From an uncultured Caulobacteraceae bacterium (GTDB lineage: Bacteria > Pseudomonadota > Alphaproteobacteria > Caulobacterales > TH1-2), in NCBI GenBank assembly GCA_937967425.1, contig CALBST010000236.1, positions 1 through 32,499 on the forward strand: 32,499 nucleotides of DNA. Direction: 5' to 3'. The position numbers and the translations under genes are program-made. Position 1 is the first letter of the stretch. Each line of letters starts with the position of its first letter. This document shows, one piece after another, positions 8,178 through 15,550 of this stretch. The notes under the pieces are model-generated. The model was not told where the DNA came from. It worked only from the letters and a program-made list of their open reading frames with translations, and made no database searches.

Positions 8178-8642
8178 CTATCCCGTCGATGGGCGCGGGA
8201 AACGTTGGGCGATCCGCCGCGCAAGGCCGTCCCGGACCGTCCGGTACTCCATAAGCACTTGTTCGCGCGACCCTTCCGCCAAGGAGGGGTCGAAGGTCGG
8301 CCAGTACTCGGCGGCGGCGGCGAGCTTGGGGACCAGTTCCAGGGCAGTGTGGTGCGCCTCAGGGGAGAGCGAGACGATCAGATCGAAGGGGCCGTCCTCG
8401 AAATAGTCGGTCTCGAAGAAATCGAAGCCCTTGGGCTGATGGCCGGAGATGTCGCCGCCGACCTCGTCCATGACAAAGGCCGCCATATAGGAAACCTCCT
8501 CGCCGGGGCGAAGGCCCACGCTGTCGACACGGACGGAGGAGCCGAACTGCATACGCATCAGTTCCGCCGCCATCGGCGAACGGATGATGTTGTGGGTGCA
8601 GGCAAACAGCACCGACCCCGGCGTTGCGTCAGCCTCGGACAT
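8178..8642 (-). CDS. Low-molecular-weight protein tyrosine phosphatase / arsenate reductase-like
   Basis: A 154-residue protein with the phosphatase loop CTHNIIRSP, so catalytic Cys15 and Arg21 fit the CX5R(S/T) motif, and the general-acid Asp118 in FDPSLAEG. The fold is shared by tyrosine phosphatases and thioredoxin-linked arsenate reductases; the DP motif favours phosphatase chemistry. It overlaps the UPF0262 gene by 14 nt and precedes infA. The same gene order is found widely in alphaproteobacteria, where its physiological substrate is unknown to me. Confidence 0.85.
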   Translation of the reverse strand: MSEADATPGSVLFACTHNIIRSPMAAELMRMQFGSSVRVDSVGLRPGEEVSYMAAFVMDEVGGDISGHQPKGFDFFETDYFEDGPFDLIVSLSPEAHHTALELVPKLAAAAEYWPTFDPSLAEGSREQVLMEYRTVRDGLARRIAQRFPRPSTG

Positions 8643-9102
8643 GAAGCGCGCAGACCAGCGTGAACAGACGCCGCGCGGTTTCGTTGTCGATGGCGAAGTG
8701 GCTGGCGAGCGCCTCCTGCAGCACCTCCGCCGCTTCGTTATGGAGCCCGCGCCTTCCCATATCCAGCGCCTCGATCCGGCTCGGCGGCGCGTCGCGGATG
8801 GCGGCGTTATAGCTCTCGCAGATGAGGGTGTAGTCTTTCACAATCTTGCGCAAGGCGCCGAGCGGGGCATGGTGCAAGATCACACGCTCGCCAACTTCAT
8901 CACTGACGTCGAGGACAAGACGCCCCTCGGACATGCCGAGCAGCAGAACGTAGGGCCCGCGATCTTCGTTGAGGACGGCGAAAGAGTTCGACTCTTTTAG
9001 ATCGAAGATCGCAATGCGGCGGTCGTGTTCCGCATTAGCCGAAGCTGGCGCGACTGAGGCTTCATCCAAGGTGATCTCTATGAGACGATTGCGTTCGCTC
9101 AT
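8629..9102 (-). CDS. UPF0262 family protein
   Basis: A 157-residue protein recognised as the alphaproteobacterial UPF0262 family. Signature stretches are ERNRLIEITLDE at the N-terminus, RRIAIFDLKESNSF, GPYVLLLGMSEGRLVLDV, and the tail ARRLFTLVCALHVRG. Function is unknown. It is soluble with no signal peptide. In many relatives hisD lies directly before it; here it follows DUF2948 after only 10 nt. Confidence 0.88.
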   Translation of the reverse strand: MSERNRLIEITLDEASVAPASANAEHDRRIAIFDLKESNSFAVLNEDRGPYVLLLGMSEGRLVLDVSDEVGERVILHHAPLGALRKIVKDYTLICESYNAAIRDAPPSRIEALDMGRRGLHNEAAEVLQEALASHFAIDNETARRLFTLVCALHVRG

Positions 9103-9112
9103 TGCGGCGCCA

Positions 9113-9553
9113 TCAGCTCTGCTCGTGATCGGGACGGCGCGGCGTAGGCCATGTCGGGCCGGTGTCGATCAGAACGGCGTCGAGGCACTCAACATCGATG
9201 GCGATTTCACCGCCGCCCGCGAGCAGGAGGCGGACGACGCCGCCGGGCGGCTCTTCCTCCGGAATAAATCCGATCGAAAGCAGAGAAGCCAAGGCATCGT
9301 CGATATCCGCACGCACGCGGCGGCTCTTCACGCCGAGCACACTCTCGAATGAGAGCGCGGAACGGACGCGTTCATACGGCCCCTTTTCGCCGGCTGTTTC
9401 CCAGCGGAAGCGGTTGAGCATGACTGTGAAGCGCCGCGCCTTCTTGTCGAAGCTGATTTCGCCCACGCGCACGAGCGCGTCCTGCACCGCGGCCCCGATA
9501 ATATCGAGATCGCCCGCGTCTTCGGCCATCAAGCGGAGCAAACCTGCGCTCAT
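9113..9553 (-). CDS. DUF2948 family protein
   Basis: A 146-residue protein matching DUF2948 by its start ([20 protein letters not shown]), the segment [16 protein letters not shown], and the end [14 protein letters not shown]. Function is unknown. The start overlaps the murA stop by four bases, and the murA-DUF2948 pairing is widespread in alphaproteobacteria, suggesting but not proving a link to the cell envelope or simply stable operon inheritance. Confidence 0.85.
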   Translation of the reverse strand: MSAGLLRLMAEDAGDLDIIGAAVQDALVRVGEISFDKKARRFTVMLNRFRWETAGEKGPYERVRSALSFESVLGVKSRRVRADIDDALASLLSIGFIPEEEPPGGVVRLLLAGGGEIAIDVECLDAVLIDTGPTWPTPRRPDHEQS

Positions 9554-10830
9554 GCCGCCTGTTCTTCTCGTTGACGCACGATTTGCGCGCCGCAGCCTTG
9601 CAGCTTCGCTTCCAGTTTTTCGAAGCCGCGATCAAGGTGATAGACGCGGTTGACGGTGGTTTCGCCTTCAGCCGCGAGGCCCGCGACCACGAGGCTCACC
9701 GAGGCGCGCAGATCCGTCGCCATCACCGGGGCGCCAATCAGCTTCCGAACGCCGGTCACGACAGCTTCGTTCGCGTGCACCGCGATCTGAGCGCCAAGGC
9801 GCGCGAGTTCGGGGGCATGCATGAAGCGGTTTTCGAAGATCGTTTCTTTAATGCGCGAGACGCCATCGGCCATGCACATCAGCGCCATGGCTTGTGCTTG
9901 CAGATCGGTCGGGAAACCGGGGAAAGGCTCGGTCTCGAAGTCGACGGGCTTGAGGCGATCCTTCACGGCCCGCTGTATGCGAAGTCCGCGCCCTTCGGCG
10001 TCGACGCGCACGCCGGCGTCGCGCAGGAATTTGATCATCGCGCCGAGATGCTCGAACCGCGCGCCCTGCAGCAGGACGTTGCCGCCCGCTGCGGCGGCGG
10101 CCATGGCGTAGGTGCCGGCTTCGATACGGTCGGCCACAACCGAATGCTTGGTCCCGGAGAGCTTGGCGACGCCCTTGATATTGATCGTGCTCGTACCCGC
10201 GCCTTCGACCTTCGCGCCCATTGCGTTGAGACAATCGGCGAGATCGGCGATTTCGGGTTCGCGGGCGGCGTTCTTCAGCACAGTGTCGCCATTCGCGAGA
10301 ACGGCGGCGAGCATCGCGTGTTCGGTGGCGCCAACGGACGGGAACGGGAATTCGATCTCCGCGCCCTTCAGGCCACGAAGTGCGGCGGCTTTCACATAGC
10401 CCTGCTCGATGACGATATCGGCGCCCATGGCTTCGAAGGCCTTGAGGTGGAGGTCCACCGGACGTGCGCCGATGGCGCAGCCGCCGGGAAGCGACACCGT
10501 CGCGTGGCCGGCGCGGGCGAGCAGCGGGCCAAGGACGTTGAACGAGGCGCGCATCTTCCGCACTTGGTCATACGGCGCGATCGTCGAGACGATCTCGGCT
10601 GCATGCATGCGCAGTGTGTGGGTTTCCTTGATCCAGGTGATCTCGACGCCCAGCGTCTTCAACAACTGCGCCATGAAGCGCGTGTCGGCCAGATCGGGCA
10701 TGTTTTCGAGCATGAGCGGCTCAGCGGACAGCAAAGCCGCCGCCTGCAGCTTCAACGCCGAGTTCTTGGCCCCGAAGATCGGGATAGTTCCGTTGAGCGG
10801 CGCGCCGCCCGTGATGACAATGCGATCCAT
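9550..10830 (-). CDS. murA: UDP-N-acetylglucosamine 1-carboxyvinyltransferase
   Basis: A 426-residue EPSP-synthase-fold enzyme catalysing the first committed step of peptidoglycan synthesis, transfer of enolpyruvate from PEP to UDP-GlcNAc. Lys22/Asn23 lie in GAKNSALK, and the catalytic-loop Cys118 lies in [15 protein letters not shown]. The Cys (not Asp) version is the fosfomycin-sensitive type by family knowledge. Length is normal. It heads a minus-strand operon continuing to yacG; its ATG is preceded by a GC-rich hairpin at 10841-10858 and an AAAGAG ribosome-binding site. Confidence 0.96.
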   Translation of the reverse strand: MDRIVITGGAPLNGTIPIFGAKNSALKLQAAALLSAEPLMLENMPDLADTRFMAQLLKTLGVEITWIKETHTLRMHAAEIVSTIAPYDQVRKMRASFNVLGPLLARAGHATVSLPGGCAIGARPVDLHLKAFEAMGADIVIEQGYVKAAALRGLKGAEIEFPFPSVGATEHAMLAAVLANGDTVLKNAAREPEIADLADCLNAMGAKVEGAGTSTINIKGVAKLSGTKHSVVADRIEAGTYAMAAAAAGGNVLLQGARFEHLGAMIKFLRDAGVRVDAEGRGLRIQRAVKDRLKPVDFETEPFPGFPTDLQAQAMALMCMADGVSRIKETIFENRFMHAPELARLGAQIAVHANEAVVTGVRKLIGAPVMATDLRASVSLVVAGLAAEGETTVNRVYHLDRGFEKLEAKLQGCGAQIVRQREEQAA

Positions 10831-10840
10831 GAAGCTCTTT

Positions 10841-10858
10841 CGCCGGCTCCCCCCGGCG
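10841..10858 (-). other. GC-rich hairpin in the murA leader
   Basis: CGCCGG / CCGGCG form a perfect six-base-pair stem around a six-base loop, ending 10 nt before the murA start codon and abutting its AAAGAG ribosome-binding site. There is no U-tract, so it is not a terminator. It could affect translation or simply be GC-rich leader sequence. Confidence 0.35.
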
Positions 10859-10925
10859 GCCGGTTTATGGGATGCGGCGGCGGCGTAAGCAAGGCGGCGC
10901 CTATGCGGTGAAGCATGGCTCGCCG

Positions 10926-11042
10926 CTAGTTTTTCTTGGGGTCAGCCGGTTTCTTCGCCGCCTTCCGGCGGGCAATGTTGCGTTTCAGCGCCTCGGCCAA
11001 GCGATCTGCGCGTTTCTGCGGCGGTTTCTGCTTCTCGTTCAC
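10926..11042 (-). CDS. Small basic protein upstream of murA (38 aa)
   Basis: A 38-residue ORF beginning at a GTG, reading [20 protein letters not shown] and then [18 protein letters not shown]. It is strongly basic, and the [18 protein letters not shown] core resembles a short conserved ORF often seen beside murA in alphaproteobacteria (pattern L-x-x-ALRxNLxRRKAQ). GAGGGG lies 12 nt before the GTG, a little far. It ends 95 nt before murA on the same strand. Function is unknown; a nucleic-acid-binding role would only be a guess from charge. Confidence 0.5.
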   Translation of the reverse strand: MNEKQKPPQKRADRLAEALKRNIARRKAAKKPADPKKN

Positions 11043-11097
11043 TTGTCGAATCGACCCCTCGCACGGCCCTCGCTAAGGTTCGTTCCCAGGGGACCAC

Positions 11098-12213
11098 ATG
11101 ACGGCCGAAGCCGCGCCAAGCCAGACTTTCGCCCACAGCGGGAAGTTCTTCAACGTGCTCGGGCTTGCGTTGAAGAACGCGGCGCTCACGGTCATCACCC
11201 TCACCATGTACCGCTTCTGGGCGCGTACTTCCATGCGGCGGCGGTTGTGGTCGCGCACCTGGGTGCTGGGTGATCCGCTCGAGTACACGGGCAACGCGGC
11301 CGAGCTCTTTCGCGGATTTCTGATTTCGCTGCCGTGCTTTTTTCTGCCGGCGATCTTTGTCTTTTACATCGCGCCCTACGCCATCGAGCCGGTGTGGGCC
11401 GGCTGGCTGACGTTCGGCTTCTATGTGCTCTCGGTGCCGCTGATCGCGGCGGCGCGCTACTGGATGCGGCGCTACCAACTTTCGCGCACGCGGTGGCGTG
11501 GCATCCGGCTTGGGCTCGCGGGCTCGGCTTGGGGTTTTGCTTCCGCGTCATGGGGTTGGTGGGTGCTGCAGATGCTCTCGCTTGGCTGGTACACGCCGGC
11601 GGCGCGCATCAATCGCGCGCGGCTCATGTGGGAGAACACGCGCTTCGGCGATCAGCCCTTCCTGTTCGAGGTGCAGAATGGGGAATCGCCGCAGAAAGGC
11701 ATGTGGTGGCCGTTTGCGTTTGGGTGGCTCAGCTTTGCCGCGGTCGCAGTTGTAACGCCGGTGATTGGCACGTTGATCGCGGCCGCCATCATCGCCAACA
11801 TGGGCATCGATCCGACCGACCAAGGCGCCTACGCCGGGACCATGGTTGCAATGTATCTGGTCGTGCTCGCGATCTACGGCCTCGCCTGGCTCATCTGCTG
11901 GGCGCCCTATAACGCCGCCGCGATGAACCGGATCGCTTCGCTGATCACGATTGACGGCGCCCGCTTCAAGCTTCGTGCGAAAACCTTCTCGCTCTTAGGC
12001 GTGACGCTTCTCGGCTGGTTCTTCATTATCGCGTCCCTCGGCCTGCTCGCACCGATCGCCGGCTTTTTGCAGGTTCGGTATGTGGTGAACCGGCTGGAGC
12101 TGATCGAGACGCCGCGCTTTGCCGATATCGGCCAATCGGTGCTGGAGGAGTCGAAGGCGGGCGAGAGCCTCGGCGACGCATTCGACCTGGATATGGGCGT
12201 GGGAGTCATTTGA
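11098..12213 (+). CDS. DUF898 (YjgN-like) multi-pass membrane protein
   Basis: A 371-residue inner-membrane protein with about six hydrophobic spans. It carries the DUF898 signature twice. The first copy is YRFWARTSMRRRLWSRTWVLGD with LEYTGNAAELF after it; the second is LGWYTPAARINRARLMWENT followed by RFGDQPFLFE. YjgN proteins have no assigned function. It starts 57 nt after the right end of the small minus-strand ORF and overlaps the M48 protease gene at TGATG, so the two are a coupled pair. No signal peptide is needed, as the first span acts as one. Confidence 0.83.
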   Translation: MTAEAAPSQTFAHSGKFFNVLGLALKNAALTVITLTMYRFWARTSMRRRLWSRTWVLGDPLEYTGNAAELFRGFLISLPCFFLPAIFVFYIAPYAIEPVWAGWLTFGFYVLSVPLIAAARYWMRRYQLSRTRWRGIRLGLAGSAWGFASASWGWWVLQMLSLGWYTPAARINRARLMWENTRFGDQPFLFEVQNGESPQKGMWWPFAFGWLSFAAVAVVTPVIGTLIAAAIIANMGIDPTDQGAYAGTMVAMYLVVLAIYGLAWLICWAPYNAAAMNRIASLITIDGARFKLRAKTFSLLGVTLLGWFFIIASLGLLAPIAGFLQVRYVVNRLELIETPRFADIGQSVLEESKAGESLGDAFDLDMGVGVI

Positions 12214-13322
12214 TGCGCGCCCGTTACGCCGACGGCCGCGCTGCGGTTTTCACCGATGTCGAGGTCGAGTTGCGCCCGGAGGTGCTTGTCATCCGGCGCG
12301 GCGACGGCGTGTTGAGCTGGGATTATAGCAAACTCGCGCGCGCCGACGATCACAACGGCCGCATCGTGCTCCGGCCCCACAAGCCGGACACGGGCGAACG
12401 GCTGATGCTGGATGACGCCTGGCGCAACGACCTGAAATCTGTTGCCCCACACCTGCTGGCGCCGCGCGCCCAAGGCGTGGAGGGCCGCGTCACTGTGGTG
12501 ACGCTGGTGGCGCTGGCTTGGTCGCTGGCAGGTGCGTTTCTTGTCGGCATCCCGTTTGCGGCCGAGCCGTTGGCGCGGGCGATGCCGGAGCGCTACCGCA
12601 CGCAGATCGCCGATATTTCATGGTCGCAGGTAAACCAATTCACCGCCCAATGCGACGACGCCGACGACGCGACGCAGGTTCTCAACGATCTCGCTTACAG
12701 GATGATGGAAGCGTCCAACGTCGCGAACCGCGACGACATTTGGATCACGATCGCAGACGCGAGCTTTCCTAACGCTTTTGCCCTGCCGGACAATTCCATC
12801 ATCGTCACCGACGAACTGATCGGCATGGCCGAGCACCCCGACGAACTGACCGGCGTTCTGGCGCACGAGATCGCGCACATCGAGCACAACCACATCATGA
12901 AGAACGTGATCCGCCAGATCGGCGCCGGCATCTTCTTCGACGTGGTGTTCGGCGGCGCTGGCGCGGGCCAAGCCATCGCCATCGCCTCAGTCAACCTTGC
13001 GGGTCTGCGCTATAGCCGCGGCGACGAGGCCGATGCTGACAGCCGCGGCATGGACTATCTCGACGCCGCAGGCATCAGCACCGGCGGCATCGCCAGCATG
13101 TTCGAACGCTTCCAGGCGTACGAAGAGAACGCCGGCGTCAGCGATATTCCGACTATGCTCTCGAGCCACCCGGCCTCCCGCGAACGCGCCGACGCCGCGC
13201 GGACGCGAGCGCGTCAAGGTCTGGAGCCATCGCTGACAGAGCGTGAATGGCGGATCGTGCAGCAAGCCTGCGGCGGCGCCGATACTGTGGCTGCGGCCGA
13301 AGAACCTCCCGCGGCGGACTAG
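12213..13322 (+). CDS. Membrane-anchored M48 family metallopeptidase
   Basis: A 369-residue protein. Residues 1-85 form a soluble N-terminal domain (DUF7092-like, with VELRPEVLVIRRGDG and LSWDYSKL), then one membrane span at about 92-116, then an M48 peptidase domain. The zinc motif is HEIAH (His218, Glu219, His222), with Glu272 in DEADADSRG as the likely third ligand. The LSSHPASRERA segment near 315-325 is typical of the BepA/LoiP branch. With one span the catalytic domain should face the periplasm, pointing to envelope protein quality control. The start is the ATG at 12213 inside the TGATG overlap with the DUF898 gene, not the TTG one codon upstream. Confidence 0.87.
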   Translation: MRARYADGRAAVFTDVEVELRPEVLVIRRGDGVLSWDYSKLARADDHNGRIVLRPHKPDTGERLMLDDAWRNDLKSVAPHLLAPRAQGVEGRVTVVTLVALAWSLAGAFLVGIPFAAEPLARAMPERYRTQIADISWSQVNQFTAQCDDADDATQVLNDLAYRMMEASNVANRDDIWITIADASFPNAFALPDNSIIVTDELIGMAEHPDELTGVLAHEIAHIEHNHIMKNVIRQIGAGIFFDVVFGGAGAGQAIAIASVNLAGLRYSRGDEADADSRGMDYLDAAGISTGGIASMFERFQAYEENAGVSDIPTMLSSHPASRERADAARTRARQGLEPSLTEREWRIVQQACGGADTVAAAEEPPAAD

Positions 13323-13324
13323 AT

Positions 13325-14743
13325 CTAGCCGTCGCCTTCTGGATCGTAATAGCTGCCGCCGGCGCGGTAGCGCTCCAGGCGCACGAGCTCGGTGGGCGCG
13401 ATTTTGGTACGCCAGGTTGAGACGCCGTTGCGCAGATCGGCGGGCGTTAGCACCAGCGGATCCCAGGTCGCGGCGCCGATCGTGTTGTGCAGCGTGTAGC
13501 TCATACGCGGGCCGTCATCGAAGCTGAACGACATGAGGCCGATATTGCAGCTGCGAGTGTAAACGCCGCGGATACGAACTTCCGGCATCTGATCGACGAA
13601 ATCGCTGTCGGGGTAATTGGCCAGCGGCGAAGAGCACATGTCGTAAAAATCGTACGCGCCCTGCTCTGAGCGCGGCACGCAATTGAGTTCGCCCATGTGA
13701 CTGTCGCCGGAGATGCCGAACACACCCTCGATGCGGTTGTCGCGGATGAAATCGAAAAGCTCATCGCGCTCGTGGGTGTAAACAGCCCAAGAATCGCCGC
13801 CCCGCTCGGCTTTCGAGAAACCGCCGCCGGAGACCAGCACCTTGAACGGCGCACGGCTGGCGCGGAGTTCATCCTTCAGCCATGCCTTTTGTTCGGCGCC
13901 GAGCATGGACTTGCCGGGGATATCAGGCGCATCAGCGGGATCGCGGTTGTAGCGGCCATCGAGGAAGAAGAAGTCGACGCCGCCATAGGCGTACTTGAAG
14001 AAGATGCCTGGCGTGCTGGGCGTGCCGTAAGACGGATTGGCCCAGTAGTTTTTGAAGTGCGCGAATGCCTGTTCGCGAATCGGATTGGTGCGATCTGAAT
14101 CGTTGACCGCAAAATCGTGGTCGTCCCAGATGGCGAGGCATGGCGTGTTCTTAATGAACGGCTTCACTCGCTCGATCTCGCGCTGACGGCGATAGAGATC
14201 GGCGATCGCTGATGGCTCGATGCTATCGGCGTAGATGTTGTCGCCGAGGAAGAACATCAGATCGGGTTCAAGCGCTTGCGCGACACTGAAGATGCGCTGG
14301 TCGGTATCGATCTGCAGGCGCGCACAGGAGCCGAAAGCGGCGCGAAACGCGTTTCGATTGCGTGGCGCGGTGCGGGCTCTGCCGGGGAGCGGCTGGTAGC
14401 GATCGAGTACGCCGTCAAACTTGAATCGGTAAAAGTAGCTCGTGTTGGGATCGAGACCGTCCACGACCGGCGCGACACAGAAATCGTTGCCGGCGTTTGA
14501 TTGCATTGGCGCGGAAGAACGAACGTCGGCGAAATCGCGCCGGGTGGCGACTTCAAGCACAACGTCGAACGTGCCGCTGGTGCGCACCCAGACGCGCACT
14601 GAGTTCGGCGTGGGCGCGCCCACCATCGGCCCCTGCAGTGCCCGGGGGTAGCCGAGCGATTGCGCCCAGGCTTGCGGCATGAATGGAAGCGACGCGGCGG
14701 CGAGGCCAGCTTGTTTGAGGAGCGAGCGGCGGTGCGTGGTCAT
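13325..14743 (-). CDS. phoD: PhoD-family alkaline phosphatase (Tat-exported)
   Basis: A 472-residue secreted phosphatase. The N-terminus HRRSLLKQAG followed by a hydrophobic stretch ending MPQAWA is a twin-arginine signal peptide, so the folded metalloenzyme goes to the periplasm. PhoD landmarks are the N-terminal beta-domain (VGAPTPNSVRVWVRT), FGSCARLQ, FFLGDNIYAD, AIWDDHDFAVNDSD and ISGDSHMGE, covering the Fe/Ca-binding Asp, Asn and His positions. PhoD enzymes cleave phosphomonoesters and diesters. It is the last gene of the iolCDEB operon, 3 nt after the inositol monophosphatase gene, so its likely substrate here is a partly dephosphorylated inositol phosphate (inference). Confidence 0.9.
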   Translation of the reverse strand: MTTHRRSLLKQAGLAAASLPFMPQAWAQSLGYPRALQGPMVGAPTPNSVRVWVRTSGTFDVVLEVATRRDFADVRSSAPMQSNAGNDFCVAPVVDGLDPNTSYFYRFKFDGVLDRYQPLPGRARTAPRNRNAFRAAFGSCARLQIDTDQRIFSVAQALEPDLMFFLGDNIYADSIEPSAIADLYRRQREIERVKPFIKNTPCLAIWDDHDFAVNDSDRTNPIREQAFAHFKNYWANPSYGTPSTPGIFFKYAYGGVDFFFLDGRYNRDPADAPDIPGKSMLGAEQKAWLKDELRASRAPFKVLVSGGGFSKAERGGDSWAVYTHERDELFDFIRDNRIEGVFGISGDSHMGELNCVPRSEQGAYDFYDMCSSPLANYPDSDFVDQMPEVRIRGVYTRSCNIGLMSFSFDDGPRMSYTLHNTIGAATWDPLVLTPADLRNGVSTWRTKIAPTELVRLERYRAGGSYYDPEGDG

Positions 14744-14746
14744 GAG

Positions 14747-15550
14747 TTAGGCTCTTTCTGAGTCTGCGGCGCGCAATTCGGCGGCGAGCGGGGCAATGAG
14801 GCCCGGTGCGCCCGCAACGACGCTACCGCCGTGGAGCTTGAGCGGTGCGCCGGTGACGTCGGTCGCGGCGCCGCCGGCTTCGATCATGATGCCGACCCCC
14901 GCCGCGATGTCCCACGCCGCGACGATGCGCTCAACATACGCATCCCAGCGCCCGCAGGCGGCGTAGGCCAGATCGACAGCGGCAGAGCCGGTGCGGCGAA
15001 CACCGGCTGTACGCGGCGTGAGGCGCCCCATCTCTTTCGCGAAGAGATCGTGCCCGGGCTTGCCGCCGTGGGGAATGCCAACGGCGATGACGGAGTCTTC
15101 CAGGCGCGTTCGCGTACTGGCGCGGATGGGCTTGCCGTTCATGAAGGCGCCGGCCCCCTTCTCCGCCCACAACATTTCCCCGAGCGCCGGGAGATTGATC
15201 ACGCCCGCCAAGACTTCGTCGCCGCGCGCGAGCGCGATACAGACGCCGAACAGAGGCGTCGCCCACAGAAAGTTGGTGGTGCCGTCGAGCGGATCGACGA
15301 GCCATGTGAGCTCGGAACTCTCACCGCCGACCCGGCCGCCCTCTTCGCCGTGGAACGCGTAGTCCGGCGCGAAGGCGGTGAGGATCGACTTGATCGTCGC
15401 TTCCGCGCGGAGATCCGCCTGGCTCACAAAGTCGGGCCCAACCTTGTTGGTGACCCCGAGATCGGCGCGCACGCGGGTGAAATCGTGCATCAGGCCTTCA
15501 CCCGCGGCGCGCGCGGCTTCAGTCATGGCGGAGAGCAGCGGACTCAACAT
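14747..15550 (-). CDS. suhB: Inositol monophosphatase family protein
   Basis: A 267-residue Mg-dependent phosphatase of the IMPase fold. Metal ligands are visible in HGEEGG (Glu69/Glu70), WLVDPLDGTTNF (Asp86, Asp89) and AAWDIAAG (Asp214). IMPase hydrolyses myo-inositol monophosphate to free myo-inositol. There is no signal peptide, so it acts in the cytoplasm. Its ATG overlaps the antiporter stop (TGATG) and phoD follows after 3 nt, placing it inside the inositol-catabolic operon. That context makes inositol phosphate a more likely substrate than the rRNA-processing role of E. coli SuhB. Family members also include CysQ and HisN types, which the motifs alone do not exclude. Confidence 0.88.
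   Translation of the reverse strand: MLSPLLSAMTEAARAAGEGLMHDFTRVRADLGVTNKVGPDFVSQADLRAEATIKSILTAFAPDYAFHGEEGGRVGGESSELTWLVDPLDGTTNFLWATPLFGVCIALARGDEVLAGVINLPALGEMLWAEKGAGAFMNGKPIRASTRTRLEDSVIAVGIPHGGKPGHDLFAKEMGRLTPRTAGVRRTGSAAVDLAYAACGRWDAYVERIVAAWDIAAGVGIMIEAGGAATDVTGAPLKLHGGSVVAGAPGLIAPLAAELRAADSERA

Noticed and set aside
9571..10911. Long open frame on the plus strand opposite murA (446 codons)
   Set aside because: It is antisense to a well-matched murA, is rich in His/Arg/Asp typical of high-GC shadow frames, and shows no family motif.
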